Positions 52,430 through 63,733 of a stretch of DNA of 64,000 bases are shown here, one piece after another; the stretch's first letter is position 1, and every line of letters starts with the position of its first letter. The notes beneath the pieces are model-generated. The model was not told where the DNA came from. It was given only the letters and a program-made list of their open reading frames with translations, and did not search any database. The DNA comes from Closterium sp. NIES-65 (lineage: Eukaryota; Streptophyta; Zygnematophyceae; Desmidiales; Closteriaceae), in assembly GCA_948144175.1 (NCBI GenBank), contig CANXME010002160.1, positions 1,258,001 to 1,322,000 of the forward strand, given 5' to 3'. Position numbers and translations under genes: made by a program.

Positions 52430-53420
52430 AGAGACCCCCGCGGGCACCCCCACGTCACGTCCTGGGAAGGCCCCCGCGGGCCCCCGAATCACGAGTTAGA
52501 AGGACCCCCGCGGGTCCCCCCACGTCGCGACCTAGGAAGGCCCCCGCGGGCCCCCCGAATCGCGATCTAGAAGGACCCCCGTGGGTCCCCCCATGTCGCG
52601 ACCTAGGAAGGCCCCCGCGGGCCCCCGAATCGTGACCTAAGAAGGACCCCCGCGGGTCCCCCATGTCGCGACCTAGAAAGGCCCCTGCGGGCCCCCGAAT
52701 CGCGCGTGTCCCCCTCCCCCCCCCCCCCCCCCCCCCCCCCCTCGTATCCCATCGCCTCGCAGGCCTCCCCGTCGCGCCCCTTCCACGTCACCTCCCCGCA
52801 GCGTCCCCTCTTCATCGCCTCCCCTTCCCCTACCCATCGCATCCCCTCTTCGTCGCCTCCCCTTCCCCTACCCGTCGCGTCCCCTCCCCGCCGCCTTGCA
52901 ATCCGCCAGCTACGTACGTCACTCGCGTCGCGCCCCCGTACATCAGCCCCGTCTCGTACCAGTCCGCCAGCCCAGTCCGCCAGCCCCGTCCCCCAGCCCC
53001 GTTCGCCAGCCCCGTCGCGTCCCCTCCCCATACGCCCTGCACTCCGCCAGCTTCGCCTGCCACCAGCCCTCTAGAACAGCCCAGGGACGTCCAGAACCGT
53101 CTAGGACCGTCTAGAACCGTCCAAAACCGTCCAGGACAGTCCAGGACCGCCCAAAACCGCTCAGGACCGCCCAGGACCGTCCAAAACCGTCCAGAACCGC
53201 CTAGGACCGTCCAGGACCGCCCAAAACCGCCCAGGACAATCCAGGACCGCCCAGAACTGCCCAGGACCGCCCAGAACCGTCCAAAACCGTTCAGAACCGC
53301 CCACGACCGTCTAGGACCGCCCAGGACCGTCCAAAACTGTCTAGAACCACCCATGACCGTCCAGAACCGCCCGAAACCGCCTAGAACCGCCCAAAACCGT
53401 TCCCCAACGCCAGAACCAGC
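52430..53420 (+). repeat. Leader repeats of K
   Basis: About six copies of a unit with AGAAGGACCCCCGCGGGTCC and CGCGACCTAG (52430-52700; CCCGCGGG is palindromic), a 26-C run (52716-52741), CCCCTTCCCCTACCC repeats, then about 30 copies of a 10-bp unit CCGTCCAGGA/CCGCCCAGAA (53085-53400). The repeat can be read through in several frames; no gene supported. Confidence 0.8.
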
Positions 53421-53639
53421 AGCAGTATAGGCTGCCCCCAGCAGCACCAGCAGCAGCATAGGCTGCCCCCAGCAGACTCAGCAGCAGCATAGGCTGCCCC
53501 TAGCAGACTCAGCAGCAGCATAGGCTGTAGCTAGCAGCCACTCCCACCGCACTCGGCCGTCTCTAGCGCCTACCATGGCATGTGCTAGAGTTCTGCAGCA
53601 GCAGCAGGGTCAGCCGCAGCGACAACAGCTACAACACTC

Positions 53640-55982
53640 CTAGCAGTGAAGACCTGAGGGTCCTAGGAGTACCGACCGCAGCAGCGGCTCAACCAGTAGT
53701 GGGCGCGACGTCGGTCCCTGCGGGTACCGGATCCTGACTGGCCCGGGTGCTGGCACCACCTGCTGGAGTCCTGACCACTCTGCGTCCCGCTGCTACCGTC
53801 GCCTTGACGACCTCCACCGTGAGCGTTTTGGTCCTCATGCTATTACACCGCACTGGCCCTCGCGTCTTCGTCAGCGCACTGCTGCACCAGTTGAGTCTCA
53901 CCGACCTGGTCTAGGACCGTCCCCGGCTGCACGAGTAGAGACATGTGTTTCCAGTCTTGGTGCGTGTGTTGTTTCCAGTCCGGGCCCCTCTGAGCGTCTT
54001 TGTGTAGGAGTTACAGCTACCACGAGTCTAGTACCAGCCTTTGTCGCTGGCTCGGGTGCGACCTCACAGACTGCACAGCTTTCCTTCACCCTAGACTCTG
54101 GAGCGTCCAACTGCTTCTTTTGCGACTGTACTGACCTCACACCACTGCGCACTCCAGTCACTATCGCCTTGGCTGACCCCTCCATGGGACCTGTAGTTGC
54201 CCACAGCACCACCACTCTCCCGTGTCCTACGGCTCCCTCTGGGTTTCTCATAGGTTACTACACCCCTAGGTTCTCCAAGAACCTGGTGGGTGTCAGTCAC
54301 CTCCACGACCTAGGCGTAGTCACTACTTTCCCACTGGACGAGCCAGTTGCCTCCTGCACAGTCGGTGCCACTGGGGCGCCTCTAGCCACTTTCCACAGGG
54401 AGCCGGGCTCTGGTCTGTACTCACTACACACTGGGTCCCACCACACTGGGTTAGGTCAGGTCAGGTAGCTGCTGTGTCGTGCGAGTGTCGATCACTCACC
54501 CACCCGTCGGTCCTCTGGCACCACCGTCTAGGTCACCCGTCGTTCCCACGTCTCAGTAGGATGGCACGTCACCATCTGGTCTTAGGTCTCCCAAAGTTGC
54601 TTGCCCCGCTTCCTCGCTTGCCTGCGCCGCCGTGCACTCCTTGCGTCGAGGGTCGGCAGCGCGCTGCCCCTCACTCCTCCTCGTTCCCCCCCACCACGGC
54701 TCCCTTCCAGACCCTGCACTTGGACGTTTGGGGCCCCTCCCCGGTCCGTGGCCCACGTCAGGAGCGCTACTTCCTGATTGTGGTGGACGACTACTCCTGC
54801 TACACCACGGTTTTTCCCTTGCGACGAAAGGCCGACGTGCCTACTGTCCTCGAGCCGTGGCTACTAGCGTGGGGTGATGCCCAGGCCCTTTGTGGGCTCT
54901 GCTTGCACTCGGACCATGGTGGTGAGTTTTCTTCCACTCGCCTAGAGACGTTCTGTCAGGGTTGAGGGATCCTCCAGTCTTACACGCTACCAGCCTCGCC
55001 GCAGCAGAACGGGGTAGCCAAGCGACGCATCGGCCTGGTCATGGAGGTTGCCCGGACCTCCATGTGCCATGCCGGTGCCCCCCAGTTCCTGTGGCCTCAG
55101 GCAGTCCGCTACGCCGCGCACCAGCTGAACCTGTGGCCCAGTGATGCACGGCCACGAGTGACGCCGGTCTCCCTTTGGACAGGTTCTCCGGGCGTAGCAG
55201 CTGACTTCCGCGTCTGGGGTTCTCTGGCTCACGTTCGCGCCCCTGGCGCAAACAAGTTGTCTCCGCGCACTCGTGTCTGTGTCTTTCTTGGCTTCCCTTT
55301 GGACACCGCCGGCTGGGTGTTCTACGACCCACTCACCTACGAGTTCTTTAGTTCCCAGGACGTCACATTTGAGGAGTCTGTCTGTTACTACAGGAGTCGC
55401 CCCCACCGAGGTACTGAGGTCTTTCCCCCCCCGCTGTTCCTCACCCTTGAGCCCCCCCCTGTAGCCCCGGTAGCCCCCCCCCCCCCCCCCCCCCCCCCCT
55501 TCGCGTCCTGCCCTGTCAGGTGTGTCGCACGTCACTCTGCAGTCGCCCCCCCCGCAGCGTCCAGTCCCTATCGTGTTTGGGGGTGCAGGTGGTGCAGTTG
55601 CGGAGGGTGAGGGTCCTGGGGCTGCTGGAGCTGGTGGTGTAGGTTCTGGGGGTGCAGGGGGTGTTGGCGTGGAGGTCACTCCCGCGGAGGACACGGCAGC
55701 CTTGACTAGGCGGCCTCGCCCCGCGTCACCCCCTGGCTTCCCGTCCGTCCCGCAGTTCCCTCCTCGTTCTTCTCTGCGGCCGGTTGCTGCGGAGCCTAGG
55801 GGTGTTCTTGCAGGAGGTACTGGAGGCCCCCGGGGTGTCGGTGGTGGAGGTGGTGGTTCTGGGGGTGCTGGAGCTGGAGCCAGTGGCACTCTGGCGCCTA
55901 CACCGCGCACTGTACGTTTTCTGACTCGTGAGCAACGTCTCCTCCAGTTGGAGAGGGAGGAGCGTGAGCGGTTTGAGAGGGC

Positions 55983-56016
<34 letters not shown>

Positions 56017-58563
56017 CAGTCTCAATCGCACCAGCAGGAGAGAGTAGAGGAGGAGTCACAGAAGCAGCAGGTGCAGTTGCAGCCGCAGCAGGAGAGAGTA
56101 GAGGAGGAGTCACGAGTGCAGCAGCGGGTGCAGTTGCAGTCGCAGCAGGAGAGAGTAGAGGAGGAGTCACGGCCACACCAGGAGAGGGTAGAGCAGGAGT
56201 CCCACCCGCAGCAGTAGGTGCAGTTACAGACCCAGCAGGAGAGAGTAGAGGAGGAGTCATGGCCGCAGCAAGAGAGGGTAGCGCAGGAGTCCCGGTCGCA
56301 GCAGCGGGTGCAGCTGCAGTCGCAGCAGGAGAGGGCAGAGGCGGAGCCACAGGAGCAGCAGCAGGGGCCGGTACCGTCACAGCAGACGCCAGAGGAGGCG
56401 GAGCAGCAGCGACTGCGACTCCGCAACCTCCCCGACCCAGCACCTGCACGCTTTGTTCGTGGTCCCCTACCGTCCCCTCATGTTCCCCCTGTTGAGTCCC
56501 TTTCCTCGTCTCAGTGGACTCGTCGTTCTTCCCTCAGTCGTGATGTGTCCCCAGAGCGTCGTCGGTCCCGTTACCATGCAGACGGTCCTTTCCACCTTGA
56601 TTTTCGCTCTCGTGTTCCACCTCCTCCTGTCCTTCCACAGCCCCCTAAGTCGACCCTCACTGTGCTTCACGACCCGTTGTCCGACTACCTCCGTGCCTCC
56701 CGTCCTGTCGTCTCCCGTGTTTTGTCCGCGTTGGTCACTCACCCGACTGCACCTCTGTCGTCTCTCTCAGCACTTGTTACCACTGTCGCTGGTTTTGCCT
56801 CTTCCCACCGCCTTGACTACGCCGCTCACCTGGTGAGTGGCCCTGCTCGTTCTCCGTCCTCTGGGGGTGCTCCTGTCTTTCCCTTGGAGGTCCTCGAGGA
56901 CAGGCAGCTCGAGCTTAGTTTCCTTGCGGCCGCTGTTCCTAATTTCCGCGCCATGTTACTTGCCCCTGAGGGGGATCCAGATGCTCTTGACATCCCGATC
57001 CCTCGCACACACGCTGAGGCGGTGTCGGGACCTTGGGCCTCGTACTAGATAGCAGCTGAGGAGGCAGAGATGGCATATTATAGGTCCACAGGCACCTACG
57101 TCGACGCCGTTCCGCCACCTGGGGCGAACGTTGTCAGTGGCATGTGGCTCTACAAGGTGAAGCGGCCGCCTGGATCACCACCGGTATTCAAGGCGCATTA
57201 CGTGGCGAGAGGCTTCAGTCAGCGAGAGGGGGTAGACTTCTTCCAGACCTTCGCTCCCACCCCGAAGATGACCACTCTTCGGATGTTGCTGCATATAGCA
57301 GCTCAGCGCGACTACGAGTTGCACTCCTTGGACTTCTCCACAGCGTTCCTACAGGGGAGCCTGCACGAGCAGATCTGGCTGCGTCGTCCGCCTGGCTTCA
57401 CTGGCTCTTTCCCTCCTGGGACCCAGTGGCAGCTGCGTTGACCGGTCTACAGCCTACGCCAGGCTCCCCGCGAGTGGCACGACACGCTACGTACGACTCT
57501 TGCAGCGCTTGACTTCTTTCCGTCGTCTGCCGACCCGTCGTTGTTCGTCCGCCGTGGCTCGACCCCGCTCTTTGTTCTGGTCTACGTTGACGACCTGGTC
57601 TTCGCCACTCCCGACCGATGCGCACTGGCCTCCGTGAAGGAGGAACTGCAGAGGAGACACACTTGCACTGACCTTGGTGAGCTGCAGTGCTACCTTGGCG
57701 TGCAGATCACCAGGGACAGGGCAGCTCGCACCATTACGCTGACACAGTCGCATATGGTCGAGCAGATCCTCACGCGGTTTCGCTTCCCGTTCTCCAAGGT
57801 ACAGCCCACCCCTCTTGCTGTGGATCATGGGCTCATGGCTCCACCTACAGACGAGCCATTTGAGTCCAGTGGTCCATATCCTGAACTGGTGGGTTGTCTC
57901 AGGTACCTGATGACCTGTACTCGCCCAGACCTAGCTTACCCTCTTAGCGTCCTTGCGCGCTTCGTTGCGCCTGGGAGACACCGACCTTCCCACTGGTACG
58001 CTGCTAAGAGGGTGGCGAAGTATGTGGCGAGTACATCAAGCATGGGACTTGTCCTTGGAGGGAAGCAGCCAGTTACACTTACAGGTTTCTCGGACTCGTC
58101 TTAGGCCGACGACGCAGAGTCGCTGCGGTCTACACAAGGTTACTGCTTCAGCCTTGGCACCGGAGCTATTTCGTGGAGGTCGATTCGGGCGTCGTCGGTC
58201 TCTAGTTCCAGCTGCGAGGCAGAGGTGTACGCTGCGGCAATGGCCGCCCAGGAGCTTCACTGGCTGTCTTTCCTTCTCACCGACATCGGTAAGCGGCCTC
58301 GCTCTCCCCCAGTCTTGTTCGCCGACAACAGGTCTGCTATCATGTTGTGTGAGGAGCCTCGATTGGTTGGGAAGGCGAAGCACATCCAGCTTCGTTCCTT
58401 CCTTATGCGAAAGTTGCAGCAGCGTGGCCAGGCACTCGTGCGACGTGTGGTCTTTGAGGCCAACACTGCGGATATCTTCACCAAGGCGTTGCCGCCTTGT
58501 GACCACCAGCGTTTCTGCACCCAGCTTGGCCTTGTGTCTACAGGCCCGCACTTGTTTACGTAG
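53640..58563 (+). pseudogene. gag remnant and pol of element K
   Basis: Only a C-terminal trace of Gag (CYRRLDDLHRERFG, about 53790) precedes protease FTLDSGASNCFF (about 54090). Then WHHRLGHPSF, integrase LHLDVWGP and LHSDHGGEF, but QQNGVAKRRIG has Lys (AAG, 55020-55022) in place of the catalytic Glu. The hinge is glycine- then glutamine-rich, with repeated QQERVEEES (55985-56360). RT has YVDDLVFATP and RNase H has DNRSAIMLCEEP. Lesions: frame change near 54465 in a GGTCA repeat, TGA at 54963-54965, frame change at the 26-C run (55474-55499), TAG 56215, TAG 57046, TGA 57439, TAG 58102. A dead element of a sister family. Confidence 0.88.
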
Positions 58564-58623
58564 AGATGCTTTGTCTTGTACTATTGCATCTCATTATATA
58601 CCATATATCTGTGTTTGTGGATA

Positions 58624-58841
58624 GGCCTTGTGGCTCCTTGCTTTTGTAGAGATGCTTGTCATGCATGTCTTGTACTCTTGCATCTTCTATATTTGCTTTG
58701 TCATTGTATGTGAACTGGCCTTGTGGCCTCGTGTTTGTTCTCGGAATGCGTGGTGATCTTGAGATCCACCCCGAGCTTTGTCTTATTATTCTGAACTGGT
58801 CTTGTGACCATTGTTTGCTCTTGCTGGCTGGTCCTGTGACC
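58624..58841 (+). promoter_or_regulatory. Four 3' UTR hairpins of K
   Basis: GGCC-TTGT-GGCT (58624), GGCC-TTGT-GGCC (58717), GGTC-TTGT-GACC (58798), GGTC-CTGT-GACC (58830). K has two more stems than the other elements. Confidence 0.6.
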
Positions 58842-58901
58842 CTTGCTCTTCGACTATGTGTTGCTTTCCACAAGACTACCGTCACCTAGACTATGGGGGT
58901 G

Positions 58902-59048
58902 TGTCAAACTATAATTGTTATGGTTTGTATTTGCTAGTCTAGGTGGTGTACACTTATGTTTAGGGTTGGCTAGGGTTGACTAGGATTTGCTATATCTTCC
59001 TTGTCCTTCTCATTTCTAGTCATTCATTGTTCCGTTACCTCGTTTACA
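58902..59048 (+). repeat. 3' LTR of K
   Basis: 147 bp, followed by the GGGAG target duplication and the resumed reading of G. Confidence 0.92.
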
Positions 59049-60942
59049 GGGAGAAATCGTCCAAGAAGCCGACCCAGGTGCAGCAGGGCGACGAGGGCAG
59101 CAAAGCCGGTGACGAAGGAGGGGACATCGAGGAGTCCACCGACAGCGACGTGGTGGAGGTTCAGCCTGAACCCCAAAAGTCAGGCCGACTTCGGAGGCCA
59201 CCTGACTTCTTCGTCCCCGCTGCCTTCACTACGGTGTACGACGTGGACGACGACGACCTTTTGTACGACGACGCCGAGGAGGATGAGGAGTTTCCGGAGC
59301 TCGACCCTGACATGCTGGCCGACCCCGAACACCGTTGGGACATCTCGACGATGACGGTGAAGGAGGCGTTGGCGAGCTGGAAGGGCCCGGCGGTGAAAGC
59401 CGTCATGGAGGAAGAGATCCGTAGCCTCATCAACATGGGCACTTGGGAGCTGGTCGAACGCCCGCCGGGGGTCAACATCATGAAGAACCGGTGGGTGTTG
59501 ATAAAAGGTAACACGTCGATGACACCGTCGAGCGCGAGCAGGCGAGGTTGGTCGTGAAGGGCTTCACGCAGGTGTACGGCGTCGACTACGACGAGACGTT
59601 CACGCCGGTGGGCAGCTACGTCACACTGAGGATCTTCCTCAGCATCGTCGCCGTCCTCAACCTCAACCTAATGCAGCTCGACATGAAGAACGCCTTTCTG
59701 CAGAGCAAGCTCGACATGGTGCTCTACATGTCTCAGCCGGACTACTTCAACGACGGAACCGGCCGGGTCTGCAAGCTGGTGAAGAGCCTATACGGCCTGA
59801 AGCAGTCGCCGCTACTGTGGTACTTGGCGCTCAACAATGTGCTGGTTGGCGCCGGGTGGAAGAAGAGCCAGGTCAACGAGGCTCTGTACTTCAAGGTCGG
59901 CGACGACGGAGTGGCCTGCTGGGTGCTGGTCTACGTCGATGACCTGCTCGCCGCCAGCAGCAGCACCGAGATGCTGAAGGAGCTGAAGGGGCTGCTGGAG
60001 CTCGCCTTTGAGCTACGTGAGATCTCGCCGGTGCAGAAGTACCTCGGGCTGAAGATCGTCCGCGACAGGTCGGCGGGGAAGCTGTCGCTGCAACAGTAGG
60101 GCTACGCCGATAAGCTGCGTAGGCGCTTCATCGAAGAGGAACAGACTGGGTGCATCCCAAAGACGCCGGTCCCGGTCGACGCCTACGCCGAGCTCACCTT
60201 TGACGATGAGAAGGCACAGGAATGACAGGAGGAGGAGTACCAGCAGAAGGTCGGCTCGCTGCAGTTCGCGGCGACGACGACTAGGCCGGACATCGCCTTC
60301 GCCTGTAGCAAGCTAGGGAGCGGCCTCACGGTGAGGAGCGACCAGCACTAGCACGAGGTCGACCGCTGCCTCGCCTACCTCGCCAACACGCATGACACCG
60401 CCTTGGAGTTTGGCGGAGGACCTGAGTCGCCGGAGCTGATCGGCTATGTGGACGCTGACGACGCTGGTAACAAGCAGAACAGGACGAGCACGGGTGGTTA
60501 CGTGTTCGTCTACGGAGGGGCCGCAATCTCCTTATCGAGCCAGTGCATCAAGTGTGCGACGTTGTTGTCGACCGAGTCGGAGTATGTGGCGGCCACCGAA
60601 GGTGGCAAGGAGGGACGCCGACTTCGCTTCCTCCTTGCCAAGTTCCAGCAACTGGATGCCGAGAAGCCGACCGTCCTTCGAGTGGACAACAAGTCGGCAA
60701 TCACAGTCGCCGAGGGCATGGGGTTGATAGGCAACCTCAAGCACATGGAGCGGCGGCAGGCCTGGCTGCAGCATATGGTGAAGCATGGGAAGTTTTCACT
60801 GAAGTACATCCCGACCGCTGACCAGCCGGCCGACTTCCTAACAAAGGCGCTGCACTATCCGGCCTTCAACCGGTTCTCTGTTGCCATTGGCCAAATGTGC
60901 TCGATCGACGTGGGCCACGGGGACAACGACGTGCAGCAGTAG
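59049..60942 (+). pseudogene. RT and RNase H of G
   Basis: Reading EKSSKKPTQVQQGDEGSK, then SGRLRRPPDFF, an acidic linker, WELVERPPGVNIMKNRWVL (RT start), LVVKGFTQVYGVDYDETFTP, LYGLKQSPLLWY, LVYVDDLLAASSS (about 59930), and RNase H with GYVDADDAGNKQNRTSTGGY, STESEYVAATEGG and DNKSAITVAEGM. Lesions: a frameshift near 59505-59550, TAG 60097-60099, a TGA near 60223 and a TAG near 60349. The polypurine tract GCAGGGGAG precedes the 3' LTR. Codon choice is strongly GTCGAC/GAC-rich like the rest of G. Confidence 0.88.
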
Positions 60943-61070
60943 GTGCCATGCCCTCCTGCATGGCTGGTGCGGTGACCCGCGTGCTGTGTGTTGGGTGCAC
61001 GCAGACGAGCTATTCTTCGAGCAGTGATGCCGTGTGGGCTGGGGGCCCAAGCCTGAACGCAGCAGGGGAG

Positions 61071-62237
61071 TGTCAACGGGAGTTGTTGTTGGCCCTGTCC
61101 TCGCTTGGACGGAGCCGACTTCGTAGTTCGGTGTACGGGAGGTACAGCCGACTTGTTGCAGTGGGCGACGCCGACTTGGGCGAGCTGGTCGACGGGGTTG
61201 GTCGACTTGCACGGGGCCACTGCAATGCCGCCGACTTGGTGGTTGGCGATGTGGCACGTCGACCTGGAAGTCGGCGCCGACTTGCAAGGTCACCGACTTG
61301 CAAGGTCACCGACTTGCAAGGTCACCGACTTGCAAGGTCACCGACTTCCAAGGTCTCTGACTTGCAAGGTCACCGACTTGCAAGGTCACCGACTTGCAAG
61401 GTCGCCGACTCACAAGGTCACTGACTTGCAAGGTCGCCGACTTCTAAGGTCGCCGACTTGCAAGGTCGTTGACTTACAAGGTCACCGACTTGGGTGGTCG
61501 CCGACTACAAGAGGTCGGCTCGGAAGTCGGCGCCGACTTCTGGTAGCTGACTTGGGTGGTCGGCGGACGACTATGCTGGTCGACGTGGAACTGGTCTACC
61601 AGGAGTGACGTCGACCTGAAGCTGGTCGACTAGGGGTGTGGTCGACCTGGTGAGATCAAATGGAGGTGAACGTCGACTTGGGAGGTCGACGGGCACATAC
61701 AGGAGCACCTGGTCGTCGTGGTTGCACGGTCGACTAGGTTACCTGGGTAACGAGGTTCTGCGAAAGAGTGCGACGGTTGCCCAGGCGATGTTGGCGAGAC
61801 TGACCTCGGTGGTGGTATCCCGAGGTCGACGTGGCGGATCAGGTGGAGTCGTCAGCACGAGGATGACTTGGTGTGTGCGTTGTGTAGGTGAGGAGGCTCA
61901 GCACGCCAATCATCTGCGAGCACATGCGAAGCTGGTGTGCTGCTGTTCTGCGGGAGCAACGTTGGCACGCCGTTGACTTTGCATTGCTGGAATGCGGTCG
62001 ACCGTGCTGCGCTGGCAGTCGACCGACCTGAATGCTAGGTGTGATGTAGTCTTGTCTTGCCAACCTAATTGTACTAATCTTGTCAACCTTTTCTAGTGAA
62101 ACTTTTGCCAACTTGCCCCATGGACTAGCAAGCAGTGTGTGCACTAGGAAAAGGCTAAGGACCAACGAACGCAGAGATCAGACGAGCACCCATGCCTAGC
62201 CCGTAGTCTAGCTCCCGTTGTAGTAGTTATCTTCGCA
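61071..62237 (+). repeat. 3' LTR of G
   Basis: 1167 bp, shorter than the 5' copy by about 97 bp; differences include the 16-bp array and a missing block near 61960. Many substitutions, so G is old. Followed by CATTT. Confidence 0.88.
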
Positions 62238-62278
62238 CATTTCATTCAATGCAACCATCCCTGCTTGCTATCTTGACA

Positions 62279-62799
62279 TGGTTTTAGATTAGTAGGTCCG
62301 TAGGACCGTTTTTTTTTTTTTTTTTTTTTTCGGGCCCACCATACTTAGCTTCCAGTTGCGGTTACCATGTTACCCCACTACCCTGCGTCAACGCTGCCCC
62401 GCGCACGCCGTGCCTTGCCCCGCGTCGCGCTGCCTAGCGCATGCCCTGCCCTGCCCTGCCTGGCGTCACCCTTCGACAGCGCCCTGCCCTGCGCCAGCGC
62501 CCTGCCCTGTGCCAGCGCCCTGCCCTGCGCCAGCACCCTGCCCTGCGCCAGCACTGTGCCCTTCGCCAGCGCCCTGCCCTACGCTAGCGCCCTACTCTGT
62601 GCCAACGCACTGCCCTGCATCAGCGCTCTGCCCTGCGCCAGCGCCCTGCCTTGCGCCAGCGCCCTGGCCTGCACCAGTGCCTTGCCCTGAATCAGCGCAC
62701 TACCCAGCGCCAGCGCCCTGCCCTGCGCACGCTGGAGCCCTGCCCTGCGCCAGCACCTTGCCCTGCGCCAGCGCCCTGCCCTAGGCAAGCGCCCTGCTA
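62279..62799 (+). repeat. PBS region and leader of H
   Basis: TGGTTTTAGATTAGTAGG occupies the PBS position but matches poorly. AGGTCCGTAGGACCG and a 22-T run (62309-62330) follow, in the place where A has AGGTCCTTCCTAGGACCG and a short T-run. Then about 17 copies of an 18-bp unit GCCCTGCCCTGCGCCAGC (62430-62795). Confidence 0.75.
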
Positions 62800-62961
62800 T
62801 GTCAGAATAAGAACGAGAAGTGATTGCATTAAGCAGCATGAGGAGAACAACTCGCACACCCTAAAGTGTTGTACCCCATATGAACTACCCCACTACAGCC
62901 TACAGAGACTATAGCATATAAAAGTGACACACCTCCATAGGCAATGTGGGGGAGAACAGGA

Positions 62962-63053
62962 GGTCACAAGACCAGTCAAGAGAAGCAAAGCAAGCTCAGG
63001 GTGGATCACGACGTCACCACACATTTTGAGCACCAGTTCAAGGCCACAAGGCC
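62962..63053 (-). promoter_or_regulatory. 3' UTR hairpins of I
   Basis: Minus GGCC-TTGT-GGCC (63053-63042) and GGTC-TTGT-GACC (62973-62962). Confidence 0.6.
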
Positions 63054-63179
63054 AGATCACATGCAGTATTATAAAGCAAGGTGAACAAGCAAGACAGTGA
63101 TCTCAACCTAGCAAGGGTAAGCATGCAGATCCAGGTATATATAGATCACGGTACAAACAAAGTCAAGAGGTAAGCAAGT

Positions 63180-63733
63180 GAGGCCCGGTAGGCAGAAGAC
63201 CTAGGATAGTACAAAAACGTTGATGATCACAAGGCTGAAGTGCCTTGGTAAAGATATCAGAAGTGTTGGCCCGAGAGGCCACATAAACAAGACGAAGCTA
63301 ACCACGCTGCTGCAACTTTCGAGCAAGGAAGTAGCGAAGAGCAATGTGCTTCGTTCTGTGCTCTAGTATGTGCTCCTAACACAAGGCCAACATGACCTTG
63401 TTGTCCACGTACAGAACAGGAGGAGAACGAGGCACCTCTCCCAAGTCAGTCAGCAGGTGGGTGAGCCAGCGTAACTCCTCTGCAGCCATGGCCCCAACTA
63501 GAGAGGACGCGGGAGGAGACGGCAGAGGGAAACGCTGCAGAGCAGTAGAAGGGCGCAGAGCCATTCGGTGCGTGCCAAGGACAGGAGGAGGATGCTGACG
63601 CGAACCACAATAACTAGTGCTAGCAGCACGAACAAGCGACGCAGGACGAGACGCATGCTCACGACGCTCAGCAAGACCTCCGTTCGGACCAGTGTAAGGA
63701 GAAGGAGAAGGCTGTGGGGAGGCGGGCTGTAAC
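63180..63733 (-). pseudogene. RNase H/hinge fusion remnant of I
   Basis: Reading minus: hinge text (THRMALRPSTALQRFPLPSP) runs into PPASSLVGAMAAEELRWLTH and then LYVDNKVMLALC with a TAG at 63376-63378. The C-terminal RNase H (RTKHIALRYFLARKLQQRG) follows, with another TAG. Compared with C, about 500 codons covering the entire RT and the start of RNase H are missing in an in-frame deletion. Confidence 0.8.

Larger units (their letters stand above)
52154..59048 (+). mobile_element. Copia element K
   Basis: LTRs 52154-52300 and 58902-59048 (147 bp, about five differences), target duplication GGGAG at 52149-52153 and 59049-59053. PBS TGGTATAGAGCAGTTTG at 52301. Leader repeats, then a gag-pol lacking the Gag N-terminus, then a 3' UTR with four hairpins and polypurine tract CTATGGGGGTG. 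The LTR is diverged from the A/B/C group (it lacks the GTGGGGTA core), but the 3' UTR and Pol are related. Confidence 0.93.
20647..62237 (+). mobile_element. Copia element G, GTCGAC-rich, interrupted by L and K
   Basis: LTRs 20647-21910 and 61071-62237, flanked by the target duplication CATTT (20642-20646 and 62238-62242). Internal parts: leader, gag and start of protease (22039-23612); then L; a piece of the integrase-RT hinge (51964-52153); then K; then RT and RNase H (59049-60942) and the polypurine tract CAGGGGAG. Protease remainder and integrase are missing, probably deleted together with the end of L. The element is unrelated in LTR and Gag to the short-LTR family. Confidence 0.88.
20566..62799 (+). 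mobile_element. Copia element H (outermost), 5' end only, split by G
   Basis: The H 5' LTR starts TGTCAGTTCTG at 20566, runs to 20646 (target copy CATTT included) and resumes at 62243-62278, ending CTTGACA; rejoined it is 117 bp. TAGGCTATAGTGGGGTAGCC marks it as a relative of the other short LTRs. After it come a degenerate PBS, a T-run and a CCCTGCGCCAG-repeat leader (62279-62799), where element I interrupts it. No H gag-pol is in the window. Confidence 0.8.
62800..63733 (-). mobile_element. Copia element I, internally deleted, 3' part
   Basis: 3' LTR 62800-62929 (130 bp, + TGTCAGAATAAG to AAAGTGACA), polypurine tract complement ACCTCCATAGGC, hairpins, RNase H remnant, then a jump into the integrase-RT hinge. 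It is cut at 63733 by element J. The rest lies beyond the window. Confidence 0.8.

Noticed and set aside
52663-53459. A 255-codon + ORF and a 209-codon - ORF in the K leader
   Set aside because: Both arise from the 10-bp CCGTCCAGGA repeat and a C-run; low complexity and no domain.
58624-58841. Small tRNA-like or rho-independent terminator structures
   Set aside because: The stems are only four pairs and lack a T-run or cloverleaf; they fit the family-wide 3' UTR hairpins better.
20566-62799. An envelope-like gene that would make any element an endogenous retrovirus
   Set aside because: After RNase H each element goes directly to a 3' UTR, polypurine tract and LTR; no third ORF with signal peptide or membrane span is seen.
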